Shown in pieces: positions 7,167 to 15,461 of a stretch of 64,000 bases of DNA. The notes under the pieces were generated by a model. That model made no database searches. It worked only from the letters and a program-made list of their open reading frames with translations, and was not told the DNA's origin. A program made the position numbers and the translations under genes. The DNA comes from an uncultured Methylobacillus sp. (GTDB lineage Bacteria; Pseudomonadota; Gammaproteobacteria; Burkholderiales; Methylophilaceae): NCBI GenBank assembly GCA_946478865.1, contig CAMLDO010000002.1, forward strand, positions 62,001 through 126,000, read 5' to 3'. The stretch's first letter is position 1. Every line of letters begins with the position of its first letter.

Positions 7167-9499
7167 TCATTTCCCGACTCAACAAGGCAAGCACCGTATC
7201 CGAGGGGCTGGACTCGTGGAGAAGCCTGCAAGCCGCATCGATACTGCTGGCCCTTATCCTGATCCTGGCCACTTGGTCCTACACGCTCAACCGCCTCGAC
7301 CACGAGGAAAAGCTGGTACTCGAACATGCGCTTACCTCGCAACGCACGCTGAATGTGATTATTTCCGAGAACTTGGAGCAGGTCCTCAATCGCAGCCAGA
7401 TATACAGAATCGCGGCCGCCCAATGGTTCGAAAAAGATAAATTGCAGGTAGAAACACGCATTGCCGGCATGCTGGCGAGCGATGCGGTTTTCAGCCGTGT
7501 CGCGCTCTTCGACAAGCACGGCAAGCAACTCTACGCCTCGTCCCCTTCGTCGCAGGACGACATGATGCGGCCCGCGATCGGGCTGATGCTGACCGACATG
7601 CGTCACAAAACGGCCGATCTGTCCGTGGGACCGCTGTCCTCGGCGTTCGGCGATTCCTGGCAGGTACCGCTCCTTTTCCCCGTGATGGACAGTCGCGGAA
7701 CGGAAAGCGGGGCATTGATGATCCTGCTGGATCTCGGTTACGTGCTGCGTCTCTACCAGAACATCGATATCGGAAAAACGGGCACCATCCACGTCCTCAC
7801 GAGGGAGGGGCATGAAATTGCCCGTGCTCGCCGCGGCGGTCTGGAGTTGAAGAGCCGTCATCGCGATGTCGAGAAAACAAGCAGGCTTCTGGGGGAAAGC
7901 GGTTCGTCGATTACCCAGGACGGAAAGTATCTGCTTTCCATCCAGAAGCTGGAACATCACCCCTTCCTGATCGTCGTTCGCCAGGAAGTGGATGAAGTGC
8001 TGCAGAACTATAGTGCGATCAAGAAAAAACACCTGATTACGGTGGCTTTCCTGACCCTGATCATCCTGTTCAGCGCGGTCTGGATCGCCATCATGCTGGA
8101 CAAGCAAAAAAAGGCTTTCGCTTCGCTCGCCGCCTCGGAAGAGGAAAAGCGCACCCTCATTGCCCGGCTGGAAGAGGAAAAGCAGCGCGCACTGGCGCTG
8201 GCCGCGCAGGATCATCTTACCGGGCTCGCCAATCGCCGGATGTTCATGGAACTGGCAACCAGCCATCTTCATAACAACAAGCGCAGCCGCCTGCACAGCG
8301 CCTTGCTGTTCATCGATCTCGACCGATTCAAGGCCGTCAACGATACACTGGGCCACCACGTAGGCGATTTGCTGCTGCAAACGGTCGCCACGCGCTTGCG
8401 CGGGCTGCTGCGCGAGTCGGACATCATCTCCCGATTCGGAGGAGATGAATTCGTCCTGCTGCTGACCGGACTGGAAAGCGAAGAAGCCATCGCCGGTATT
8501 GCCCAACGCATTGTCGAATGCATCAGCGAACGCTGCTTCGGCCTTGGCGGCCACGATATCCAGGTGTTTCCGAGCATCGGCATTGCCATCTATCCGCGTG
8601 ACGGACTGGATGTGGATACGCTGGTGCACCATGCCGATCTGGCCATGTACCAATCCAAGGAGTCCAGAAGCGGCACCTTCACGTTCTTCGACGCGAGCCT
8701 GAATGTCAGGAACGTATTGCAGTTCGAGCTGGAACAGCGTTTCAGCCGGGCCATTCATGACAATGAGTTTCTCCTGCATTTCCAGCCCAAGGTGGAACTG
8801 TCCAGCTATCGCATCGTGGGTCTGGAAGCGCTCATCCGCTGGAAACACCCCGACCATGGACTGATCTATCCCGGCGACTTCATCCCGCTTGCGGAAAACA
8901 CCGGCCATATCGTCGAACTCGGAAACTGGGTAATCGAGGCGGCCTGCCGTCAACTGGCCGAATGGAAAAGGCGCAACCTGCCTTTGAGACGGATTGCGGT
9001 CAACGTCTCGGCACGCCAGCTCCGGGATGAGGCGTTGGCGAACCATATCTGCGCCTGCCTCCAGGAACACGAATTACCGCCCGATGCGCTCGAGATCGAA
9101 GTGACGGAAAGCAGTCTGGTCGAAAACATCGACGTAGCCGGCGATATCCTCAACAAGATAGTCAGCGCCGGCATCAAGGTGGCGCTGGACGACTTCGGCA
9201 ACGGCTTCTCCAGCCTCGGCTACATCAAGACATTGCCGATCGATACGCTCAAGATCGACCGGGCCTTCATTGCCGACATTCGCAACAGCCACGATGACGC
9301 CGTCATCGTCGATTCGACCATCTCACTGGCGCACAACCTGGGGATGCGCGTCGTGGCGGAAGGCATCGAAACCAAGGAGCAGCTTGTGCATCTCAAGACG
9401 GCCGGCTGCGACGAGGTCCAAGGTTATTATTTCAGCCGCCCTGTTTCCGCTGAACAAATTCAGGCACTGCTCCGTAAAGAGATCCTCGCCCCCAAATGA
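7163..9499 (+). CDS. Membrane-bound diguanylate cyclase/phosphodiesterase (GGDEF-EAL)
   Basis: Makes and/or degrades c-di-GMP. In the 778 residues a transmembrane helix (about 24-42) is followed by an extracytoplasmic sensor region of Cache/PDC size, a second helix (LITVAFLTLIILFSAVWIAI, about 290-312), a short coiled coil, then GGDEF and EAL domains. The cyclase site RFGGDEF is intact (G426-F430), with an RESD inhibitory site five residues before it. The phosphodiesterase has EAL at 555-557 and DDFGNGFSSLGYIKTLPID, so both activities look possible. GTG 7163 lacks a clear ribosome site; see the leader peptide. Its stop overlaps the next ATG (ATGA), coupling it to the PhnD-like protein. Confidence 0.92.
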   Translation: MIISRLNKASTVSEGLDSWRSLQAASILLALILILATWSYTLNRLDHEEKLVLEHALTSQRTLNVIISENLEQVLNRSQIYRIAAAQWFEKDKLQVETRIAGMLASDAVFSRVALFDKHGKQLYASSPSSQDDMMRPAIGLMLTDMRHKTADLSVGPLSSAFGDSWQVPLLFPVMDSRGTESGALMILLDLGYVLRLYQNIDIGKTGTIHVLTREGHEIARARRGGLELKSRHRDVEKTSRLLGESGSSITQDGKYLLSIQKLEHHPFLIVVRQEVDEVLQNYSAIKKKHLITVAFLTLIILFSAVWIAIMLDKQKKAFASLAASEEEKRTLIARLEEEKQRALALAAQDHLTGLANRRMFMELATSHLHNNKRSRLHSALLFIDLDRFKAVNDTLGHHVGDLLLQTVATRLRGLLRESDIISRFGGDEFVLLLTGLESEEAIAGIAQRIVECISERCFGLGGHDIQVFPSIGIAIYPRDGLDVDTLVHHADLAMYQSKESRSGTFTFFDASLNVRNVLQFELEQRFSRAIHDNEFLLHFQPKVELSSYRIVGLEALIRWKHPDHGLIYPGDFIPLAENTGHIVELGNWVIEAACRQLAEWKRRNLPLRRIAVNVSARQLRDEALANHICACLQEHELPPDALEIEVTESSLVENIDVAGDILNKIVSAGIKVALDDFGNGFSSLGYIKTLPIDTLKIDRAFIADIRNSHDDAVIVDSTISLAHNLGMRVVAEGIETKEQLVHLKTAGCDEVQGYYFSRPVSAEQIQALLRKEILAPK

Positions 9500-10398
9500 A
9501 ACTCATCGCCCGCCCCGCCTGTGCCTGCCTGCTGATGCTTTTCGCTGCAGTTCCGGGCGCCAGCCATGCGGAAAACTGCCAGAACCCCCACCCTATCCGG
9601 TTTTCCCTGATCCCCAAGAAAAACATGGCGGAACAGCTCGAGCACTATCGGCCGCTGCTTTCGCAGCTGGAAAAGAAGCTGGGGCGCCAGGTGATAATTT
9701 ACCAGCCGACCTCCTACAGCTCCGTGATAGAAGGGTTGCTCGCGGGCAGCATCGATATCGCGGAGCTGGGAGCCGCATCTTACTCACTTGCAAAGAATCG
9801 CAATCCCGAAGCGATCGAGGCGTTTGCGACACACACGCATATGCGCGGTACGTTTACCCCCGAAGGCAAGTATTACCGCTCCATGCTGATCGTGAAACAC
9901 TCGAGCGATTATCGCGATCTGCGCTCCTTGCGCGAGAAAAACGTCAACCTGACCGACCCTGCAAGCACTTCCGGAGCCGTCGTGCCCCGCACACTCTTTG
10001 CCCGTATCGTCGGCATGCCGCTGGAGCAATATTTCAGCCATGTGCTTTATGCCGGATCGCATGAAAAGGCCGCGCAATCCGTCTACAAGGATTTTTCCGA
10101 TGCGGCATTCGTTGCCAGTACCCGGCTGGACGAGGCGATCGCTTCCGGAAAATTCAAGCCCGGCGATTTCAGGATATTGTGGGAATCGGAACCTATTCCC
10201 AACGAACCGACTGTCTTTCGCAGCTCGCTATGCGCACCGCTCAAGGCGCAAATCCGTGCGGTGTATTTCAACCAGGATGCGACCCTGACGCCCATGCTGG
10301 CCAAGCTCAAAGCCACACAATTCATTCCGGCCAGCGATAGCGATTACGCCGCCATCCGCGAACTGGTCAGCGAGCCGGCCGTCCTGTCTCCGCAATAA
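9496..10398 (+). CDS. PhnD-like periplasmic phosphate/phosphonate-binding protein
   Basis: Substrate-binding protein of the PhnD family (PF12974 type), 300 residues, with a signal peptide (cleavage near ASHA). Family features include FSLIPKKNMAEQLEHYRPLL, IIYQPTSYSSVIEGLLAGSI and LTDPASTSGAVVPRTLF. No ABC permease or ATPase gene is adjacent; it is translationally coupled (ATGA) to the GGDEF-EAL sensor. I infer that it delivers a ligand signal to that sensor's periplasmic domain rather than feeding a transporter. The ligand (phosphonate, phosphite, other oxyanion) cannot be read from sequence. Confidence 0.85.
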   Translation: MKLIARPACACLLMLFAAVPGASHAENCQNPHPIRFSLIPKKNMAEQLEHYRPLLSQLEKKLGRQVIIYQPTSYSSVIEGLLAGSIDIAELGAASYSLAKNRNPEAIEAFATHTHMRGTFTPEGKYYRSMLIVKHSSDYRDLRSLREKNVNLTDPASTSGAVVPRTLFARIVGMPLEQYFSHVLYAGSHEKAAQSVYKDFSDAAFVASTRLDEAIASGKFKPGDFRILWESEPIPNEPTVFRSSLCAPLKAQIRAVYFNQDATLTPMLAKLKATQFIPASDSDYAAIRELVSEPAVLSPQ

Positions 10399-10421
10399 AA
10401 AAGCCGCACGATTCGTGCGGC
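10397..10421 (-). terminator. Terminator between convergent phnD-like and PEP-CTERM genes
   Basis: A 9-bp stem (GCCGCACGA / TCGTGCGGC, 10403-10421) has six A before it on the plus strand, which makes a T6 run for leftward transcription from the PEP-CTERM gene. It may also stop rightward transcription, with a poorer tail. Confidence 0.8.
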
Positions 10422-10450
10422 AAGAGGGGAGCTGCTCGTAAGGGCACTGC

Positions 10451-11137
10451 TTATTTCGTATATCTGCCGCGCAAAACCATGAAACCTATCATGCCCAGGC
10501 CGGCGAACAGCATGCCGAAATTGCCGGGCTCGGGAACCGGGCTGATGGCGTTGTTGATGAAGCTTTCACCGCTGCCGCCGCTCGCGAAATTCTGGACGCG
10601 AACACCGATCCGCAGGTCACCCGCCCCGCCTCCGTTCGGCAAGGACAATGCGGCAAGCGTATCGCTGAATGTCTTGCCCGAGAGCAGCGAGAAATCGATA
10701 GCCAGCCATTCGTTCTGGCTCACGCCATTGGGATCGACAGGGTTCTCGGAATCGGCAGAGAAGCCTTGCGTTACCTGGAATAACGGGGAAGCCAGATTGG
10801 CGCCGGGCAAATTCGGAGGCGCCGCACCCTGCGAGAAGTTCACACCCGATGAAAACGAGATCGAGGCGATCCCCAGCAGGGTTCCGTCGTCGAAATACAC
10901 ATCGGTCAGGGATGAAGTGGAGTTATTGGTGAATTTGAAGCGAACCTGGTTATTGCCCAGATCGATCACTTCCACCGCGAGATTGGCCTCGCCGTCCGCC
11001 TCCGCGCCTGCGTTGCCGTGGGTAATGTCATAGAACGACAACGTGGTCGCCGCGGCAGGCATCTGGACCAGCGCAAGCCAGATCCCCATCAGTGCCGCCG
11101 CAATCGCAACGGCATTCCTGCGCATATTCATATTCAT
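10451..11137 (-). CDS. PEP-CTERM sorting domain protein (second)
   Basis: Exported protein of 228 residues. ATG 11137 has GGAG 6 nt upstream; the GTG three bases earlier is too close. A signal peptide ends near AAATT. The body is beta-rich, low in Cys, with FKFTNNSTSSLTDVYFDDGT. It ends in VPEPGNFGMLFAGLG, a hydrophobic helix and the basic tail RGRYTK, a standard PEP-CTERM signal for exosortase processing. It lies 126 bp downstream of epsA. A motif half-site lies about 85 bp before the start. Confidence 0.9.
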   Translation of the reverse strand: MNMNMRRNAVAIAAALMGIWLALVQMPAAATTLSFYDITHGNAGAEADGEANLAVEVIDLGNNQVRFKFTNNSTSSLTDVYFDDGTLLGIASISFSSGVNFSQGAAPPNLPGANLASPLFQVTQGFSADSENPVDPNGVSQNEWLAIDFSLLSGKTFSDTLAALSLPNGGGAGDLRIGVRVQNFASGGSGESFINNAISPVPEPGNFGMLFAGLGMIGFMVLRGRYTK

Positions 11138-11221
11138 CACGATCTCCGACCGATTAGTGGAACTTCAGAGTCATCGTAAGGGCGAATCTTTATGGCGACG
11201 TGACGCCGTAAAACTCAAACA

Positions 11222-11237
11222 TGAGCCAAAAGAACTA
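11222..11237. promoter_or_regulatory. Motif half-site TGAGCC-N4-GAACTA upstream of PEP-CTERM gene
   Basis: Read leftward it is TAGTTC-TTTT-GGCTCA: one good half-site and one degenerate half of the 6-4-6 motif. It is followed leftward by TTGAGT, 18 bp, CATAAA, a plausible sigma-70 promoter, so the site would sit just upstream of the -35 box. Confidence 0.35.
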
Positions 11238-11266
11238 GAGATTGAAAAATCTCAGCGTGTTGCGTA

Positions 11267-12052
11267 TCAGCTTTTGACTAGTCCGATCTTGCTCGCCTTG
11301 GCCGCCGCATGGCTGCGATTCTGCACATTCAGCTTGCGCAATATGTTCTGGACATGGTTCTTGACGGTGAGCGGGCTGATTTCCAGGATATGGGCGATTT
11401 CCCAGTTGGTCTTGCCGCAATGCACCCATTGCAGGATCTCGCGCTCCCGTGAAGTAATCGGACTGATCGGGTCGTCCGAATCGACTGGATAATTGCCATA
11501 GCCAATCACCCGGGTCAGCATCGCATGCAGATGCGGCACTAGCAGCTCCAGCATGTAGGCATGCTGCGCACCCAGCTCGGACGGAATGCGCGCAAAGCAG
11601 AAGAAAGTGGAGATGGCGCCTTCCTGCGACCCCAGCCCGTGTGCGGCGATATTGCGCAGTTCGCTGCTGCGCAATATCTCGGCAGACACCTCGAAGGGCA
11701 CCGAAAAACCGCCGTAATCCCCCATGTCCATCCCGGCCGCGATGAGGACGGGGCGGCGCGTCTGGCGCCAGGCGGCCATGCTGCGCGCCAGCAATCCATC
11801 CGGTTTGCGCGTGACGGCCTGCACGTGATCGTCGGTGACATAGCGCGTGCTGATGAAGGTTTCGAACACGAAATCCTGCTCGTTATCCGACCGGAATCCG
11901 CAAATCAATGCTTCATGCGGGATGAGATACTGGCAATACCCCTGCAGCCAGGAAAACAGCTGTTCCCGCTGACTTACCCGCAGGGATGCATCGATGACCT
12001 CAATAAAGGTACTGCGCTGCTCTGCGTCCAACCCGTCTTGAAATTTGATCAT
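11267..12052 (-). CDS. epsA: EpsA-type LuxR transcriptional regulator (PEP-CTERM/exosortase associated)
   Basis: Regulator of 261 residues. The N-terminal region (about 1-180) matches the EpsA family found with exosortase B/PEP-CTERM exopolysaccharide loci. The C-terminal LuxR helix-turn-helix is clear: SPITSREREILQWV, TNWEIAHILEISPLTVKNHV and the end LNVQNRSHAAAKA. It probably controls EPS or PEP-CTERM genes. It lies 30 bp after the protease stop, so the two may be co-transcribed, and it precedes a PEP-CTERM gene. No exosortase or EPS polymerase genes of the type usually next to it are in the window. Confidence 0.85.
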   Translation of the reverse strand: MIKFQDGLDAEQRSTFIEVIDASLRVSQREQLFSWLQGYCQYLIPHEALICGFRSDNEQDFVFETFISTRYVTDDHVQAVTRKPDGLLARSMAAWRQTRRPVLIAAGMDMGDYGGFSVPFEVSAEILRSSELRNIAAHGLGSQEGAISTFFCFARIPSELGAQHAYMLELLVPHLHAMLTRVIGYGNYPVDSDDPISPITSREREILQWVHCGKTNWEIAHILEISPLTVKNHVQNILRKLNVQNRSHAAAKASKIGLVKS

Positions 12053-12082
12053 GATTTATAAGAATAATTTGTAAGTATGGGA

Positions 12083-13090
12083 CTACACGCCGGCATTATC
12101 CCGAGCCCTCGTGGCAGCAGGATTGCGAACATGTTTCTGCCGGATGGCAACTTCTTTAAACTTTTCTTGCCGCGTCTGGACAGGCGCGACTCCAGGTACG
12201 GACAATGCAACGGCACCTGTCAGTTGCGGAACGGACTGTCGAATCCATAATCCGTAACCGGAAAGCAGCATCCCGCCCCCTCCGCTTCCGAATACGCCCG
12301 GCACGGCAGACCTGTTGAAGCTGGTCACAAAGGTCCCTACCCCGGCCAGCAGCCATTGATTCCGCACCTGGACGAATACCGGGCAGCCCGAGTCCCCTTC
12401 CCCCAGCGTCGCCTCGACGCCATTTCCCAACGCAGCGCCCCCCATGACATTGGTCGCGGCATCGGGGCCATCGAAATCGAACATGAAGGCTTTCGCCGCG
12501 TTATCGTCTCCGTCGGCAGCGACCAGACTGTCGGCGACATTCGCGCCGGCCCGCTTGATATCCCCCATTCCTGAGCCGTGCTTCACCCCGGCCACGCCAT
12601 CGCCGCTAACGCCGTAACCGACCATCAGAATCGGGGTGCCGGCCGGAATCTGCCTGAGCAGCAAGGGATAAACCGCAACGCCGAACGGCACCATGTCGGC
12701 CAGTTCGAGAATGGCGAGGTCATCCCGAACGACTCCATCCTTTCCAGGCTTGAACCCGCGATAATCGGGATGTACCGACACGCGCTCCACCTTGATGCGG
12801 TAGGGCTCGTTGCCATTCGTATAAAGCAGGAAGCTGAACTCATCGGGCTTTGCGGACAGTGCTGCATGGGCCGCCGTCAGGATGTGGCGAGGACCGATGA
12901 CGGATGCGGTAAAGCTCTTTCCGCTTGCCGTTTCAAGCCGGCCTACGCCCGACCAGGGGGAGTTCGTCGCGTTAGGCAGGACCAGGGCACGCGCCGAGGC
13001 GCCGTCACCCGCAATAATGGCCGCGGCCGACGGGCAAAAAAACGATAGCGCCCACATGACGAAACATGCGGCAAAGCCCCTGCGACACAT
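12083..13090 (-). CDS. Secreted trypsin-like serine protease (S1 family)
   Basis: Exported serine endopeptidase, 335 residues from ATG 13090, with AGGGGG 11 nt upstream. The in-frame start at 13132 would put 14 polar residues before the signal peptide, so I reject it. The signal peptide is MCRRGFAACFVMWALSFF to about AAA. The triad is visible: H75 in LTAAHA, D124 in VRDDLAIL and S234 in GEGDSGCP. The Gly-rich GSGGGGMLLSGYG near the C-terminus is notable but not a PEP-CTERM signal. The best asymmetric copy of the inverted repeat (13161) lies 70 bp upstream. Confidence 0.88.
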   Translation of the reverse strand: MCRRGFAACFVMWALSFFCPSAAAIIAGDGASARALVLPNATNSPWSGVGRLETASGKSFTASVIGPRHILTAAHAALSAKPDEFSFLLYTNGNEPYRIKVERVSVHPDYRGFKPGKDGVVRDDLAILELADMVPFGVAVYPLLLRQIPAGTPILMVGYGVSGDGVAGVKHGSGMGDIKRAGANVADSLVAADGDDNAAKAFMFDFDGPDAATNVMGGAALGNGVEATLGEGDSGCPVFVQVRNQWLLAGVGTFVTSFNRSAVPGVFGSGGGGMLLSGYGLWIRQSVPQLTGAVALSVPGVAPVQTRQEKFKEVAIRQKHVRNPAATRARDNAGV

Positions 13091-13160
13091 TGAAATTTGT
13101 TCCCCCTGATTCTTTCGGCATATGTATATCAATAAAAAATGACATTCTTCCGCCGAGGCA

Positions 13161-13176
13161 TAGTCCTAAAGAACTA
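13161..13176. promoter_or_regulatory. Inverted repeat TAGTCC-N4-GAACTA upstream of the protease
   Basis: Read leftward it is TAGTTC-TTTA-GGACTA: 11 of 12 half-site bases match the perfect copy at 6024. It lies 70 bp before the protease start and 58 bp before the transglycosylase start on the other strand, so it could serve either. Confidence 0.45.
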
Positions 13177-13233
13177 GCTCGACCCTAGCCCGTATCATTC
13201 CGATGTCACCCGCGGCCGCTACAGTCGCCCTCC

Positions 13234-13830
13234 ATGCCTACACGTACTTGCGGATTCATACTCGCGGCCATTTCCGCTTTCACCTGCCTGACAGCCCATG
13301 CCGAGGTACGCATGCAGGAATCGTCCGAGGGCGAAATCATCATCACCAACCTGCCCGAAGCCTCTGAAACGTCACCCGCCTTCCCATCCCGCGCAGCAGT
13401 TTCATCCTGGCCCGACTTGCCTTTCGATGAAGTCATTGCCCATGCCGCATCGAGGCATGAGCTCGATCCCGCCTTGCTGCATGCCGTCATTGCCATCGAA
13501 TCTGGATACAACCCGCGCGCCATCTCGCCGCGCGGCGCACAAGGCCTGATGCAGCTGATGCCGGACACAGGCAGGCAATTCAATCTGAAGAACCCCTACG
13601 AGCCGGCTGCCAATATAGAAGCCGGCGCCCGTTACCTGCGCGAACTCAACGACCGGTTTCACGGCGATCTGGCTCTCACGCTGGCCGCATACAACGCCGG
13701 ACCTGGAGCGGTCATGCGGCATGGGATGCGCATGCCGCCCTATCCGGAAACGCAGCGCTACGTTCCCGCCGTCATCAGGATTTACAAGGATTTGTCCGCA
13801 AGGAAGCGCGGCAAGATCAAGCGCGGCTGA
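13234..13830 (+). CDS. Lytic transglycosylase (SLT domain)
   Basis: Periplasmic peptidoglycan-cleaving enzyme, 198 residues, with a signal peptide (cleavage near AHA, residue 23). The SLT domain has the catalytic glutamate E89 in VIAIESGYNP, then SPRGAQGLMQLMP, NIEAGARYL and LAAYNAGPGAV, all family signatures. It is convergent with, and abuts, the last gene of the type II secretion-like operon. Small transglycosylases often open the wall for secretion machines, so a role with that operon is possible but unproven. Confidence 0.92.
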   Translation: MPTRTCGFILAAISAFTCLTAHAEVRMQESSEGEIIITNLPEASETSPAFPSRAAVSSWPDLPFDEVIAHAASRHELDPALLHAVIAIESGYNPRAISPRGAQGLMQLMPDTGRQFNLKNPYEPAANIEAGARYLRELNDRFHGDLALTLAAYNAGPGAVMRHGMRMPPYPETQRYVPAVIRIYKDLSARKRGKIKRG

Positions 13831-14610
13831 TCACGGCATGGCCAGGCTTGGGATGGAGCCGTTGGCCATGCATGCGCGGTAGCGCAGCAAGACCGAGGCA
13901 TTGCACTGCATGCATTTGCCGGAATTACCCTTGTTGTCCATGCAATAGGCCGAGCATGCCGAGGTATCGCTCATGCGCTGTTCCAGGCAAGCATTGAGAT
14001 TTTCACGGCTGGGAGGCGGAGCACTGCCACTCGCGCTGGAGGCAGGGCTGGCTGATGGCAAAGCATTATCGGTCGCCGGGCTCGGATTTGCCGAGCCCGC
14101 GGCCGGCGTATCGCTTCCTTCGGCGCTTTCCTTTCCCGTCGACGCCACATAGACGAACTGCCAATCCCGATAGGACTCGGCTTTGGCGAACGCCTCCTGT
14201 TCCTCGGAAAACCCGGCCGTCTTGAGCGGTACCGCCTGCGATTGGCTGTATATGCCGACAATGCGCCCACCTTCCCGCATCAGCCCCCAGTCACGTGTTC
14301 CGGTCATGGGGTCCTGATAAATCCGGCGCAGATGACGCTTGATCACGGGGAAGCGCTGGTCGCGCAACAGGTCTTCGAGCTTGAGCGGAAACTGCCGCGC
14401 GCCTTGCGGGCTGTTGTCGTAATAGCTGACGATGGCCTGGCGGAACTCCTCGCCCACGAACAGCAGTTGCCGCTCCTTTTCGCGCTTCACCTCGGTATGC
14501 CACACCAGCCCCGCCGCCGCGAGCGCGATGCCCGAGATCGCGATGAACAGCATGAGGCCGAGATAAGTGAATCCGGCGGCTTGCCGAATCCCGTACCTAC
14601 CAGTCCGCAT
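13831..14610 (-). CDS. Atypical pseudopilin with Cys-rich C-terminus
   Basis: Last gene of the type II secretion-like operon, 259 residues from ATG 14610, overlapping the previous gene by 14 bp. It has a prepilin-like start (RQAAGFTYLGLMLFIAISGI) cut after Gly, but position +5 is Gly rather than the usual Glu, as in tip-type minor pseudopilins. A pilin-like body has PMTGTRDWG, followed by an Ala/Ser/Pro-rich linker (about residues 165-205) and a tail with six cysteines (ACLEQRM, ACSAYC, KCMQC, ACMA). The Cys-rich tail is not a feature of GspG, H, I, J or K that I know. The frame extends to 14682, which I consider too far upstream. Confidence 0.75.
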   Translation of the reverse strand: MRTGRYGIRQAAGFTYLGLMLFIAISGIALAAAGLVWHTEVKREKERQLLFVGEEFRQAIVSYYDNSPQGARQFPLKLEDLLRDQRFPVIKRHLRRIYQDPMTGTRDWGLMREGGRIVGIYSQSQAVPLKTAGFSEEQEAFAKAESYRDWQFVYVASTGKESAEGSDTPAAGSANPSPATDNALPSASPASSASGSAPPPSRENLNACLEQRMSDTSACSAYCMDNKGNSGKCMQCNASVLLRYRACMANGSIPSLAMP

Positions 14611-14995
14611 AAGCGCTGCCGTCGCGGGACTCCCCCGCGGCTCCGCTGCGAATGTCGTAAACGCCGCCTGCGGCCGTCCCATCCGGAGGTATCGCGATCC
14701 AGGTCGAAGCTTCGCCGGTGATCGGGTCCGGCGGTATGGCGCGCAGGTATTTGCGTTCCGCGAGTTCCTCCAGCGATTCGGGGTAGCGGTCGTGATCGCC
14801 GTGGAAACGGTCTATGGCCTCGCGCATGGTGCGCAAATCCTGACGCAGCGTAGCCTCCTTGGCCTTCTCCACGCTGTTGAAATACTTGGGCACGGCCAAT
14901 GTCAGCAGCAGCGCCACAATGCTGAGCACGACCATGAGCTCGATCAGCGTGAACCCTTTTTTGAGAAGGCGCGAGAAACTCTTACCAGCTTGCAT
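14597..14995 (-). CDS. GspG-like pseudopilin
   Basis: Pseudopilin of 132 residues with the leader MQAGKSFSRLLKKG and cleavage before FTLIELMVVLSIV, including Glu5. The C-terminal region (YPESLEELAERKYLRAIPPD, DPITG, ending in W) matches the major-pseudopilin fold. ATG 14995 overlaps the previous stop by 14 bp; the upstream ATG 15016 is possible. It is the second of two small pseudopilins after the secretin. Confidence 0.85.
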   Translation of the reverse strand: MQAGKSFSRLLKKGFTLIELMVVLSIVALLLTLAVPKYFNSVEKAKEATLRQDLRTMREAIDRFHGDHDRYPESLEELAERKYLRAIPPDPITGEASTWIAIPPDGTAAGGVYDIRSGAAGESRDGSAYADW

Positions 14996-15461
14996 AAGGC
15001 TGCCCGTTGAGCCCATTGGCGGGATTCAGGGAATAGACGTCGTACACATCCTCGCCCGCTTCCGGCGCATCCGCTTCGCTCGCATAGCTGCGCCGTCCCC
15101 AGGTTTCGGCGTCGGACAAGGCCTTGTCGGCGTTCATTGGGTCGCGCGGAATGCGGCGCAGGAAGCGCATCTTCTTCTTGGCCGCATCCTTCTCGTCCGG
15201 CACGCCTTCCACGAGGATTTCCAGCGTGGGCGGATAGCCGGACTGATCGGCCTGCTTGCTGATCCGCCCCTCGTCGACGGCATGCTTGTAGGCGTCGATG
15301 GCGTCGCGCAATTGCCGCAACGACGACCGCAGTTCGTTCTCCTTGATGCGCTGCGCGGTCACCTGCATCACCGGCAGCGCGCCAGTCGCCAGCACGGCGA
15401 GGATCATGACCGTGACCAGCAGCTCGATCAGGGTGAAGCCGCGTGACCGCGCCGCGTTCAT
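14982..15461 (-). CDS. GspG-like pseudopilin
   Basis: Pseudopilin of 159 residues with a very short leader (MNAARSRG) and the N-terminal helix FTLIELLVTVMILAV with Glu5. The body carries RRIPRDPMN and a C-terminal YSLNPANGLNGQPYASW, resembling GspG with an extended loop. It overlaps the secretin stop by 4 bp (ATGA). Confidence 0.85.
   Translation of the reverse strand: MNAARSRGFTLIELLVTVMILAVLATGALPVMQVTAQRIKENELRSSLRQLRDAIDAYKHAVDEGRISKQADQSGYPPTLEILVEGVPDEKDAAKKKMRFLRRIPRDPMNADKALSDAETWGRRSYASEADAPEAGEDVYDVYSLNPANGLNGQPYASW

Noticed and set aside
7148..9070. 640-codon minus-strand frame
   Set aside because: Antisense to the GGDEF-EAL gene, whose catalytic motifs are intact.
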